Shown here: positions 1-9,023 of the stretch, in pieces
Layout of the letters: every line of letters begins with the position of its first letter
How positions within the stretch are numbered: position 1 is the stretch's first letter
Assembly (NCBI GenBank): GCA_030374735.1
Contig: JASCIV010000343.1
Location: 1 to 23,634 of the forward strand
DNA length: 23,634 bases
Direction of reading: 5' to 3'
Source of the DNA: Gracilaria caudata
Lineage: Eukaryota > Rhodophyta > Florideophyceae > Gracilariales > Gracilariaceae
Made by a program: the position numbers and the translations under genes
Notes under the pieces: generated by a model
What the model saw: only the letters and a program-made list of their open reading frames with translations
What the model was told of the DNA's origin: nothing
The model's database searches: none

Positions 1-463
1 AGTTGTGCCACGCCGATTGGGGTAGCACTAATGTGAATCTGGCACTATTCAATTCGGCACTATATCGCGACCCCCCCCTGTATTACACCCCCGCAATTGT
101 CTGAGCGCATCTATGTAAAACAACGCGTCCTTCCTCTGTTCAAGCCAAGTCGACTGGAGCCCACCGACCCTCTGCGTATCTTCCGTCTCTACCGATCCAT
201 TGCCTTCCCCTGCGTTTTCCTCACGGTGCGCCTGCCCATTTTCGACGAAGGGCTACATTTAAATCTAGCCTCGTCGTTCGGCAGGGATGGGATGTCCGAT
301 TGGACATCCATACTCGTAGATTCTTCAAGCACCACTTTGAGAGCTGTTCTGTGTTCAGAACCCCGCCGCTTAGCTCGCATTTCAATTTTTGGGTAGGCAT
401 ACGCGGAGTAATACCCGGGCTTCTCTGATCTCTGAGAATTATACTTGCCTCCATTTTCCTTGC
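1..463. promoter_or_regulatory. Upstream region of the XPB gene
   Basis: No protein that I recognise is encoded here; the open frames present are short and overlap on both strands. The stretch leads directly into the XPB start codon at 464 and so should hold its promoter and 5' leader. A run of C (about 71-78) and mixed pyrimidine tracts are visible, but I see no convincing TATA box. Confidence 0.4.
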
Positions 464-3031
464 ATGGACAGACGCAAGAGACCACGCCAGGATTCAGTGA
501 TAGATGTAGACAGCCCCGATGTGATAGAAGTTGAAAACCCGTCAAACCATACGAATTCAAATCTTAGTCGCGATGAAGCCCGTCGAATAAAACGAGAGCG
601 GAAGGAGCGCAAGAAGGAGAAGAAACGCAAAAAGAAGAAGCGCAAAAAGGATCGCGAACATTCCGATTCTGACTCCGACTACAACCCTAACAAAGACAAA
701 CAACAAAATGAGGAAGCTTACCGCTTCGAAGACAATGATCTTCCAATGCTCCCCCGAGCCGCCTGCAACGCCACTTTAAATGTGGAAGACGATGACGATG
801 ATGATTCTCAAATCAAGGATTTCAGCAACTTGCAGTTGCGTCCCGACCATACCTCTAGACCTGTCTATGTGTCGGGGGACAAACGTATTTTCCTGGAAAC
901 CTTTTCTCCTATCTACAAACAAGCATACGACTTCCTGGTGGCCATAGCTGAGCCTGTCTCTCGTCCTGAACAGCTCCATGAGTATCGACTCACAGAGTAC
1001 GCCTTGTACGCCGCGGTTTCAGTTGGTCTAGATGGCGAGAGCATTATCAGGGCTCTCCGTAAGCTTTGCAAAACCTCTCTTCCGAAGGAGATTCCCCAGT
1101 TTATTCGAGACTGCACGAAAACGTACGGTAAAGCAAAACTGGTCCTGAAAAAAGGAAAGCACTTCGTTCAAACATTGGAAGAGAACGTAATGCGAATCTT
1201 GCTTTCTGATCGTAAAATCGCATCGGCGCGGGTTCCTGAAAGTGAAACAGATGACGCCAAGGAAGTCGAGACGGAACAAAACGACCTTGTCATTGCAGGT
1301 GGAGAAGAAGCTGTTAGTGACGCCAAGACATTGCAAGCACTTGCGAAAGCCTTAGATGAGGAGGATGACGAGGAAGAAGTCGCTTTTGCAGAAGGAAACA
1401 AGAAGAAAACTTTCGAGTTCGAAGTGCGTGGGGAGGAAGTAGAGCATGTCAAGAGACAGGCCATTGCTTTGGACTACCCTCTTATGGAGGAGTATGATTT
1501 CCGCAATGACACAGCGAACCCTAATATCGATCTGGATTTGAAACCAATTGCAAAGATTCGCCCATATCAGGAGAAGAGTTTGGAAAAGATGTTTGGAAAT
1601 GGGCGGGCAAGATCGGGCGTAATTGTGCTTCCCTGTGGTGCTGGTAAGAGTCTTGTTGGTGTGACTGCTGCATGCACAATAAAGAAACCGACGTTGTGTC
1701 TTTGCACAAGCTCTGTTTCTGTTGAGCAATGGCGTTATCAATTTGCAACATGGAGCACCATGCCACGAGAGCAAATCGGCCGTTTTGTGGCGTCAAGTGG
1801 AGGACATGAGAAGAGTTTCTATGGCGGAGTCACAGTCACAACGTATTCTATGATTTCTCATAGCGGACGCCGTGCTGCGGAATCTGAGAGAATGTTGAAT
1901 GAACTGAAGAAGAAAGAGTGGGGTCTCTTACTTCTAGATGAGGTTCACGTGGTTCCCGCCAATGTCTTCCGAAAGGTAATTGGAGTCATAAAGGCACACT
2001 GCAAGCTGGGACTCACAGCAACTCTACTTCGTGAGGATGAAAAGATTGGAGACATCAATTTCCTCATCGGCCCCAAACTCTATGAAGCCAACTGGCTTGA
2101 TCTTCAGCGTGATAACTATTTGGCAACCGTTCAATGTGCAGAAGTCTGGTGTCCAATGACCAAAGAATTTTACAGAGAATATCTTTCTTCTCCTCCTGCT
2201 CGCCGTAAGCTGTTGTACGCAATGAATCCGAACAAGTTTCGCATGTGTCAATATCTCGTCAACTTTCACGAACAACGAGGTGATAAGATTATCATCTTTG
2301 CAGACAATGTTTACGCCCTTAAGATGTACGCCAATAGACTCGGACGACCGTACATCTTTGGCCCGACGAGCCAAACCGAAAGACTAAGGATTTTGCAAAA
2401 CTTTCAACACAATCCTGCTTTGAATACCATTCTACTATCCAAAGTTGGTGACACTTCAATTGACATTCCAGAAGCTAATGTGCTCATCCAGGTCAGCTCC
2501 CATTATGGTTCCCGACGACAGGAAGCTCAAAGGCTGGGAAGAATCTTGCGCCCAAAACCACGAGCGGGACAGAATTTTAATGCTTTCTTCTACTCTCTTG
2601 TATCCACAGATACACAGGAAATGTTCTATTCGTCGAAACGTCAGCAGTTTCTCATTGATCAGGGATACGCTTTCAAAGTTATCACCCATTTGGAAGGTAT
2701 GGACAAAGCAAAGTTAGATTTCGATTCGAAGCAGGAACAGCTGGCACTACTCGCGAAAGTACTTGCGGCTGATGAAACAGAAGCCAGTGAACATCTTGAC
2801 GTTGACGAAGAAATGAGGGCCCAAGCGGCGAACGGTCCGGATGGAGGCTATGGCAGAATGATTCGACGGCGTCCAAATTCGATGGGTGCGCTTACCGGCG
2901 CTCGCGGTATGCGCTACAACGAGTTTGACAAACGAAGAAATGAAGATGCCAATCTACCAAAGAGCAGACGAGTTGTGCAGCATACCTTGTTCAGGAGAAG
3001 AATAGCTGGTGGCTTTTCGAAGAAGAAGTGA
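464..3031 (+). CDS. XPB: TFIIH DNA helicase/translocase XPB (ERCC3/Ssl2)
   Basis: ATP-dependent 3'-5' DNA translocase of TFIIH, acting in the nucleus in promoter opening by RNA polymerase II and in nucleotide excision repair. The ATG at 464 gives 855 residues, close to yeast Ssl2 and longer than human XPB; the frame is open upstream to 389 but only from a TTG. Order: a very basic Lys/Arg stretch (about residues 38-66, likely nuclear localisation), acidic Asp/Glu tracts, the XPB N-terminal domain (about 130-245), then the helicase core. Walker A is PCGAGKS (390-396), the box is DEVH (492-495) as usual for XPB, GLTATLLRED contains the XPB-specific RED motif (523-525), and motif VI is QRLGRILR (689-696). 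No intron is seen. It is convergent with the next gene. The family call is certain; only the exact start could differ. Confidence 0.97.
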   Translation: MDRRKRPRQDSVIDVDSPDVIEVENPSNHTNSNLSRDEARRIKRERKERKKEKKRKKKKRKKDREHSDSDSDYNPNKDKQQNEEAYRFEDNDLPMLPRAACNATLNVEDDDDDDSQIKDFSNLQLRPDHTSRPVYVSGDKRIFLETFSPIYKQAYDFLVAIAEPVSRPEQLHEYRLTEYALYAAVSVGLDGESIIRALRKLCKTSLPKEIPQFIRDCTKTYGKAKLVLKKGKHFVQTLEENVMRILLSDRKIASARVPESETDDAKEVETEQNDLVIAGGEEAVSDAKTLQALAKALDEEDDEEEVAFAEGNKKKTFEFEVRGEEVEHVKRQAIALDYPLMEEYDFRNDTANPNIDLDLKPIAKIRPYQEKSLEKMFGNGRARSGVIVLPCGAGKSLVGVTAACTIKKPTLCLCTSSVSVEQWRYQFATWSTMPREQIGRFVASSGGHEKSFYGGVTVTTYSMISHSGRRAAESERMLNELKKKEWGLLLLDEVHVVPANVFRKVIGVIKAHCKLGLTATLLREDEKIGDINFLIGPKLYEANWLDLQRDNYLATVQCAEVWCPMTKEFYREYLSSPPARRKLLYAMNPNKFRMCQYLVNFHEQRGDKIIIFADNVYALKMYANRLGRPYIFGPTSQTERLRILQNFQHNPALNTILLSKVGDTSIDIPEANVLIQVSSHYGSRRQEAQRLGRILRPKPRAGQNFNAFFYSLVSTDTQEMFYSSKRQQFLIDQGYAFKVITHLEGMDKAKLDFDSKQEQLALLAKVLAADETEASEHLDVDEEMRAQAANGPDGGYGRMIRRRPNSMGALTGARGMRYNEFDKRRNEDANLPKSRRVVQHTLFRRRIAGGFSKKK

Positions 3032-3123
3032 CACTGAAGGACGGTCATTCGAGATTCCGAAGAGCAGCCCCCTCGGAGGGAATCGGCTTGTGGAAACTAG
3101 GCTCGAATACTATGTAGTTGAGC

Positions 3124-3129
3124 AATAAA
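3124..3129 (+). terminator. Poly(A) signal AATAAA for XPB
   Basis: A canonical AATAAA lies 93 nt after the XPB stop codon, in the 191-nt gap between two convergent genes. Its position and strand fit 3'-end processing of the XPB mRNA. Confidence 0.55.
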
Positions 3130-3222
3130 CGCCTTATCTTCGTATCCCAGGGGCAGAGGGTTAGTCTACATTATGGGCCCACCAGATGTACACAGTTGTT
3201 CCACAACCTATCCAGGAATCAT

Positions 3223-6200
3223 TCAGTGTAGTTGATTGTTTTTGCCAAGCATACTCATCAGGTTCTGCACCAACGAGGTCTTCGTTGAGCGTTCCTCCCT
3301 TCTCTTCATAGCTGTTATAAGCTCGGCAAACTCATCATCCATCCTCGTGTAAGTTGTTTTCAGCTGCTTACTGCTTCTTTCTAACATGCGCCGCACCCTC
3401 TGTTTCAGGATCTTAACTTGCTTCTGGCTTGAGCCCAGCCTCACCTTAAGATCTCGAACACGCCTGCTCGCTCTTGAAATTATAGCCCCTTGTCGCCTTG
3501 CATACTCTTCAATTCGTTTGTTCTGTTCTTCTCCAAACCTCTTAACCTTCGACTCGTAGGCTTTCAAATGCCCTTGATTTGTCTCTCCTTTCTTCTTGAG
3601 AAGTAATCTTACTTCGTTCTTAGTAGCAGTCAACATCCTTTCAGAACTGTCAACTTGGCACTGTTCGACAAGGTGGATCAATTATAAGTAGTCAGTTCCC
3701 TAGATAGTCAAGATTCTTGCAACCCCTTCGCCCTACAATTGTAATGTGATCTGGTGTCTTCTTCAACTTACTTTCAACATTCGGTTGACTGCGTTCATCA
3801 GCATTTGCCTCATCCTTTCGTTCTCGCAACTAACATCCTCACCTGTCGTCTGTGCTTGGATAGGGTCCGTCGCTTCTTCTTCAACACTCGGCATGGCCTT
3901 CGATGGTTTGCACGCCACCAAAGCAATACGAGAGGGATTTTGGTTTTGGCGATGGGCTTCGTCTTTGACGACATCAAGTTCCATCGAGTTTTCACACACC
4001 GGCAAAAGTTCATCCTCCTCTCTTCTTGTTCGTTGCGGAACAGACTTTCCTCCCGTTGAACCCTCTACAGCGTCGTCTTCTGACGTGAGAAAACTTGAGT
4101 CTTTGCTCTGTCTCGAACTTGAATGTCTTCCACCATCAGAATCGCGGGCAGTTCCTGTGGATTCGCTAACAACTGCAGTTTTGATGAACCTACGCGGTCT
4201 CAGTTGCCTTTGCTCCAAACCGAGCACTTTTTCTTCCAAGGACACGGTTTTTTTCTCCTCGCTGTCGAAGGAAGCAGGATTTGCTTCCCCTACTTCCTTC
4301 ATCCCGTCCCCTTCACTTTCACACCCAGCCATCCCGGAATCAAAACCAATAACTCTACTGATGGTCTCATATTGTGAATCCTCATCGCCCGGGTAACGCG
4401 ATTGAACGTTTCTGCGTTGACATGGGTCATGCAGACCTTCTTTGGGAGCTGACAAACGACGAGACTCGCTTCTCAAAATCCGGGGACCAGACGGTGGAGA
4501 TTGGAGGCGGGATCCGGCCTTGCCCACAGCTGCTGGCCTGGAAGCATTGTTTTGGTCGACTGAATCGACGAACGAGGAGAACTGAGAAGATGGCACCTTC
4601 TTGGAAACTTCATGTTCATCGTGTTGGGCGGGATCACGGAACAGATCATGCACACCTGTGGATTCCGCAGACGACTCGCTGACCTCGTGGCAGTGGTCTT
4701 CAGGTTGGCCTCCTTCAGAGTTCGAGGAATCCTCCTCAGGCTCCTGAACTGACATAGCCCTTGAACCAGTCCTTTTTCTTATGAATACTCCATCGTCTTG
4801 ACATCCGGAGAACACAGTTTCCACCCGATTGCATTCAGATGATTCTTCCGAATCTGTGGGTACATCCGTCCCCTCCGACAGTCGCTCGGAATCTGTAACT
4901 TTTCCATTGTCGTGAGCAACTGCCACGGCAACCGGAAGCAAATGCCCAGAACGATACATGGGGTCCGTTACAGAAACCCTTTGTGTCGGTTTTTGCAGAA
5001 CCCTTGATTGTATGTCCCCTATCCTCTCCGCGATGATTTTTCTATCACTTCGTGTGGGACTTCGTTTGAAAAGGAACATTACATCTGTCTCTGGAAACTG
5101 ACAGAAGCTGTCGAAGACTGCGATTGCTTTTCCGGTGTCCAACCACGTGAAATACGATGCTGTGAAAAAGGGTAGGTTGTAAACTGGGTTCCCAGCTAGG
5201 TCACGAAGGCAAACAGAATTCCTATTCCATTCAGCACAAGCGGAATCAATGACCTTCTTCCGGTTCGATAACGTTTCTTTCAACTCCACGCGACAGGAAA
5301 TCATGCTGACACACTTCAGGGCCCTTCGCCTTCGCCAGAACATTAACTTTATGACATTCCCATAACTCGCCAAGAACTCGGGACCTTCGAGTTGGAGAGA
5401 GCGGAAACTAACCAGCGCCTTTCCGGAACCAAACTCTGTCGTTGAAAGGATCCTATCGATCATTTGCTTCAGGGCGGTGAAACTCGGTTCTGACGTTGGG
5501 GGATTTTCTGTCATACGCCTTTCGTCTGAATCATCATACAAGGACCGAATGATCATCGTAAGGCTCCTTTGGATGCTAAGCTCTGGTGCGCAAGAAAGGG
5601 TTTTGAAGAGGCCTTTAACTTGTTGCATGGTTATTTTCTTTGCTTTTGCAGCGAGCGAGGAGAACGTCACGACAAAGTTTGAGAGCGCAAAAGAAGCTGA
5701 TCTGAGAAGCTCGTTCAACGCATAGCCATGTTCAGTGATAGCCACGGATACGTCATGAAAGTCAGAACTGCATAGCAATGTGATGAGGGGCTTTAGGAAG
5801 ACCGACAGTTTCTCTCCCGCATGTATCACGTCACAGAAATCCACGCAAAGCTCGAATATTGCACTGAGAAGGCGAATCGAATGCAGTTCACATTTCCTTA
5901 GGCGAGAACGTCTTGATGGTGTATTCGATGGATGCGCAGATTGGTTAAGCTCGAGGCTGAAAAGAACAGTGTCGTGGCAATGACGCAACTGCGGAAAAAG
6001 AAGGTTAAATGCAGTCGGCAGCCAGTCATCATCGGAATTGGCGACATGAATGAAGTTGAAGAGCTTGGCGACTTGACCATGACGACCATGCTCCATTCCG
6101 CAACAACAAAATTGAACACATTGAGACATTATTTGATCACGATGCTGCGACTCGTTCACCACATCAGACTGCGCATCGATACGAAGGTGGAGCATATGGA

Positions 6201-6828
6201 GTTGAAGTTAGTCCGGGATGGGTGAAGGAGGAGTCCTCAAATGCAAGTTCACTTACTTTCTTGAAGGACATGAGCTCATTAAGAATGGATTCTGCATCGT
6301 TGTCGGGCTGGTTGAGTTTCTGCTGCAAGTGGTGAAAGAGGAAGCAGTGGAAGCAATGCATCACAGAGGAGGGTGAGTCCAACGAAAGCAATAGAGTGAG
6401 TGAAGTGGGTGGTAGCTTACTGTCAATGCGAGAATGGACATGAGAGAGCAACTCAGGGCATCTGCAGCCGAAAAGCAACGGTTATCGGAAGTACTGAAGA
6501 CAGAGTGGATGAAGAGCCAGGGATAGAATGTTGAAAGGGACGGCAGATGTTGGTGAGCTCAGCAACACGAGGAATGCACTTTTCGCGATGGATGAAATGG
6601 AATTGCGCGCCAGCATCGCAGCTTGGAGCATCTCTGCGCTCTTATGCCAATCTACTGAGCGAAACGCAAGATCGGTTTCGCTTCGCTGTCAATGGGGTAC
6701 CGCACCCGCCGTTGTTTTTCAATTTCGGCGTCATAACGAAAGCAGGGCTACGACGACGATTGACCCTGGCACGACGAATCGTCTGGTGCCGTGTTTACCT
6801 TAATCATGATGGCCATGTATTTGTTCAT
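3223..6828 (-). CDS. Candidate meiotic chromosome axis protein (SYCP2/SYCP3-like), spliced
   Basis: I assembled six exons on the minus strand: 6828-6799, 6685-6580, 6461-6421, 6322-6257, 6168-3772 and 3660-3223, giving one open frame of 1025 residues with compatible phases throughout. Residues up to about 320 are Leu-rich helices of armadillo type; about 325-480 alternate beta-like and charged segments, possibly the PH-like domain of SYCP2; about 480-860 are Ser/Glu/Asp-rich and probably disordered; the last 150 residues are a Lys/Glu/Arg-rich coiled coil ending LVQNLMSML, which resembles the C-terminus of SYCP3 (SLQSMLF). This order (helical repeat, PH-like, disordered linker, C-terminal coil) is that of axis core proteins SYCP2, ASY3 and Red1, which build the meiotic chromosome axis. 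The last three introns are solid; exons 1 and 2 are tentative, and one donor there is GTGCAT. The stop-to-start gap to upstream NOC4 is only 89 nt. The functional call is an inference from architecture. Confidence 0.5.
3661..3771 (-). other. Intron before the coiled-coil exon
   Basis: The donor AAA|GTAAGT is followed within the same codon frame by TGA, so the long frame would otherwise stop here. The acceptor is GAACAG|TGC with CTGAC branch-like sequence upstream. Both sites are phase 0, and the 111-nt intron joins the 799-codon exon to the C-terminal coil. Confidence 0.8.
6169..6256 (-). other. Intron in the axis-like gene
   Basis: Donor AAGAAA|GTAAGT and acceptor GCGCAG|TCTG, both phase 0, with CTAAC as a likely branch site. 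Length 88 nt. It joins a 22-codon exon to the main exon. Confidence 0.75.
6323..6420 (-). other. Intron in the axis-like gene
   Basis: Donor ACA|GTAAGC and acceptor TTGCAG|CAG after a pyrimidine-rich tract, 98 nt. A CAGCAG|AAA acceptor three bases further on would also keep the frame. Confidence 0.7.
6462..6579 (-). other. Tentative intron in the axis-like gene
   Basis: The only phase-compatible pair I found here is donor AAAA|GTGCAT and acceptor GCTGCAG|ATG (118 nt, phase 1). The donor is weak, so this junction is uncertain. Confidence 0.4.
6686..6798 (-). other. Tentative first intron of the axis-like gene
   Basis: Donor ATTAAG|GTAAAC and acceptor ATTGACAG|CGAAG, 113 nt, phase 0. It would join a ten-residue first exon (MNKYMAIMIK) to a helical segment whose frame is open. 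Confidence 0.45.
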
Positions 6829-6917
6829 GCCCACGCGGATATATCCAAGCTTTGGGATGGACTTTGTGATGGACAATTCTCGTTTAAACCTTCTTATAAG
6901 AGCTCTTAATAATAATA

Positions 6918-8357
6918 TCACGTCCAAGAAACATGGCTTTTGAGTCGTTTCTTCAATCTTGTCACGGAGGGATCACCACCTGGAGTGTCATAGGCGAGTG
7001 GACTGGATTTTGTTTTCCGATGGACTTCCGCTTGGAAGATGTCGATGAATTCCAATCCGGTGTAGTCTGATATCTCACCCGGCAGTGATGCATGCCTCTT
7101 CCTCATATCTCTTTCAAATGCCATCGCGAGTCTTGAAACTGCGGGGTTTATATGTTTCTTCAGGACTTGCAGTTCCCACAATGAGCTTTCGTTCGCTCGA
7201 CTCGCTTGAGGATCAACTTCAGTGTCGTCAAACGGATCCTCACCACCTTCGTTTTGATCTGGGGTTTTGTCGAATAGATTTACGGATCTGTTCACCAAGA
7301 AACAAACACTGGGATGCTTCTGAAGCATGTCGAGGGCGAGACGAAGACTCCACACAGCATGGTGGGAAGGCCATATCAGCGCACGTCGAACGAGCCTTTT
7401 GACGAAAGCGGCTAACACGTTTCCCGGGATCATTGTTCCCTTCAACAGAAGAATTGCAACCAGCTCCATGAATCCTGATGGAAATTCAGTACAACTAAAG
7501 ACATCTACCCGTAGCAAACCGTATAATGTTTGGTAGAAGAGCGGATACTCTAAGTTGTATTTAGAAATGAGAACGAATAAACCATGTAGAGCCGCAATCG
7601 CAATTGATGTGTCTTGCGACCCGAAGCAAGATATGAGAAAATCGCTGAGTCCTAAAGGGTGAGGCATAACCGGAATGAGCTCGTTTGGAATTCGATGCAA
7701 CACCGTCCGCTTCACGGCGTCGCTCATTTCACAACGTAAAACTGAAAGCCAAGCCTTAACGAAGGCCGACTTCAGTTCTTTTTTGGAGACTTCGGTTCTT
7801 GCGACTTCCTCTTCCGCATCTCGACAGCAAGAGAGCCCCCGCAGCCTCATCTCTACTGTTCCACTCTGCTTCTCGATTAGCTGCAAAGCTACAAGGCGAA
7901 GATCCACAAAGCGGGACACAAAATTGGTGAACAATAGTTCATGAAGATCTCGATTGACGCCCGTCATTACAGCTTCGCAGACTGCTTTCCATGCCTCTCT
8001 GTGTGTAAGAGCTGCAGCTGCAACAGAAGCATTCATCGCATCGTTTTCTTTGTTCGCTTCTATGATGGAAGCAAGTGCTGTAGCGTATCGGTGCCTTTCA
8101 CGTTTCACCCATTGCTGCCGTTCCTTAGAAGCCGACTCTGAACTATCTGCCAATACCAAGCACCTTCGAACGGCGTGGATTGCCTTTGAAGTAAGGCTGT
8201 TGACCGGGAGAATAGCGGATATAAGTTTTGGGATGCTTTGTTCGTCTTTCTCCGAAGCCTTGCGAAACTGAGCCTCAAGAGATCGTAGCTGCTCCAAAGA
8301 TCTGACGCGCTCCTCCATCCGCGGGGTTATGGCAGCGGCCTCGCTAGTATTAACCAT
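6918..8357 (-). CDS. NOC4: Nucleolar complex protein 4 (NOC4, CBF/Mak21 family)
   Basis: NOC4 binds Nop14 in the nucleolus and is needed for maturation and export of the small ribosomal subunit. The ATG at 8357 (A at -3, G at +4) gives 479 residues in one exon, slightly shorter than the roughly 515-550 residues of human and yeast forms. The N-terminal half is a divergent all-helical region. The C-terminal half carries the family signature in order: LSDFLISCFGS, a long helical stretch with LFVLISKYNLEYPLFYQ, then VLAAFVKRLVRRAL, and an acidic DPFDDTEVDP followed by ESSLWELQVLKKHINPAVSRLA, the strongest match to NOC4. Its upstream region is shared with the divergent WD40 gene. The family assignment is confident. 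Confidence 0.92.
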   Translation of the reverse strand: MVNTSEAAAITPRMEERVRSLEQLRSLEAQFRKASEKDEQSIPKLISAILPVNSLTSKAIHAVRRCLVLADSSESASKERQQWVKRERHRYATALASIIEANKENDAMNASVAAAALTHREAWKAVCEAVMTGVNRDLHELLFTNFVSRFVDLRLVALQLIEKQSGTVEMRLRGLSCCRDAEEEVARTEVSKKELKSAFVKAWLSVLRCEMSDAVKRTVLHRIPNELIPVMPHPLGLSDFLISCFGSQDTSIAIAALHGLFVLISKYNLEYPLFYQTLYGLLRVDVFSCTEFPSGFMELVAILLLKGTMIPGNVLAAFVKRLVRRALIWPSHHAVWSLRLALDMLQKHPSVCFLVNRSVNLFDKTPDQNEGGEDPFDDTEVDPQASRANESSLWELQVLKKHINPAVSRLAMAFERDMRKRHASLPGEISDYTGLEFIDIFQAEVHRKTKSSPLAYDTPGGDPSVTRLKKRLKSHVSWT

Positions 8358-9023
8358 TTTCGCCTCGAACCGTAATTATGGGTACAAGCTTCAGTCTGAC
8401 AAACTAATCAATCTCTGTCCGTACTGTATTATTCCTCACACGCTGAAGTGGAAATCGAAGAGGTACGGCCTCGCTCTTCGCATTGAGTGGGAAAGGAACT
8501 CCGTATCTTTCCTGAAATAGATTACTCTTGCACTTCTATTGTTTTCGATGAGACAGCTTCACAGGTTGAGACTTTTAGGTGCAGTACAAGGGTACGAACT
8601 TAACAGTATCTACGAAGATGCTTGACGAAGTTCGAAGTTCCAGCTTAGAAGAACAGCTATCTTATGATATCACCCCCTGGCGCGTTGGCGAGAGTCACGG
8701 TGTCCCAGTAGTAGTGACGGAGTGGCGAAGTAACATAGCGCAAAGCCACGTGTCCTGGCTTTTCCCATCATGTCATAGAACCGAAACACCTGGTTTCGCG
8801 CCAAAACGTTGCCCCATTTCGATGTGACATTCTCAATACTCATTTTCAGCGCACCCGTGGCCAACCCCTTTGAATCCTACGCATTTATCGCTACCTCTGA
8901 TAGCCTTCACAGTTGCGGAGACTATCCGATTCCGTTCAATTGTGAGTAAGGCCAGTTCAGCCGTGGAACACGAACAACCCAAATGCCGCCAGGGGCTCTG
9001 TCTAGTTTAGGGCGGCAAACACT
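8358..9023. promoter_or_regulatory. Shared upstream region of NOC4 and the WD40 gene
   Basis: A 666-nt stretch between two divergent start codons. I see no recognisable protein or RNA gene; the short open frames are patchy and overlap on both strands. It most likely holds two promoters or one bidirectional promoter. Confidence 0.4.

Noticed and set aside
3746..4396. Plus-strand frame of 216 codons
   Set aside because: It lies opposite the long exon of the axis-like gene, starts without context and is a Ser-rich mirror of the Ser/Glu-rich antisense strand.
6547..6909. Plus-strand frame of 120 codons between NOC4 and the axis-like gene
   Set aside because: No recognisable motif, and the minus strand here gives phase-compatible exons with splice sites.
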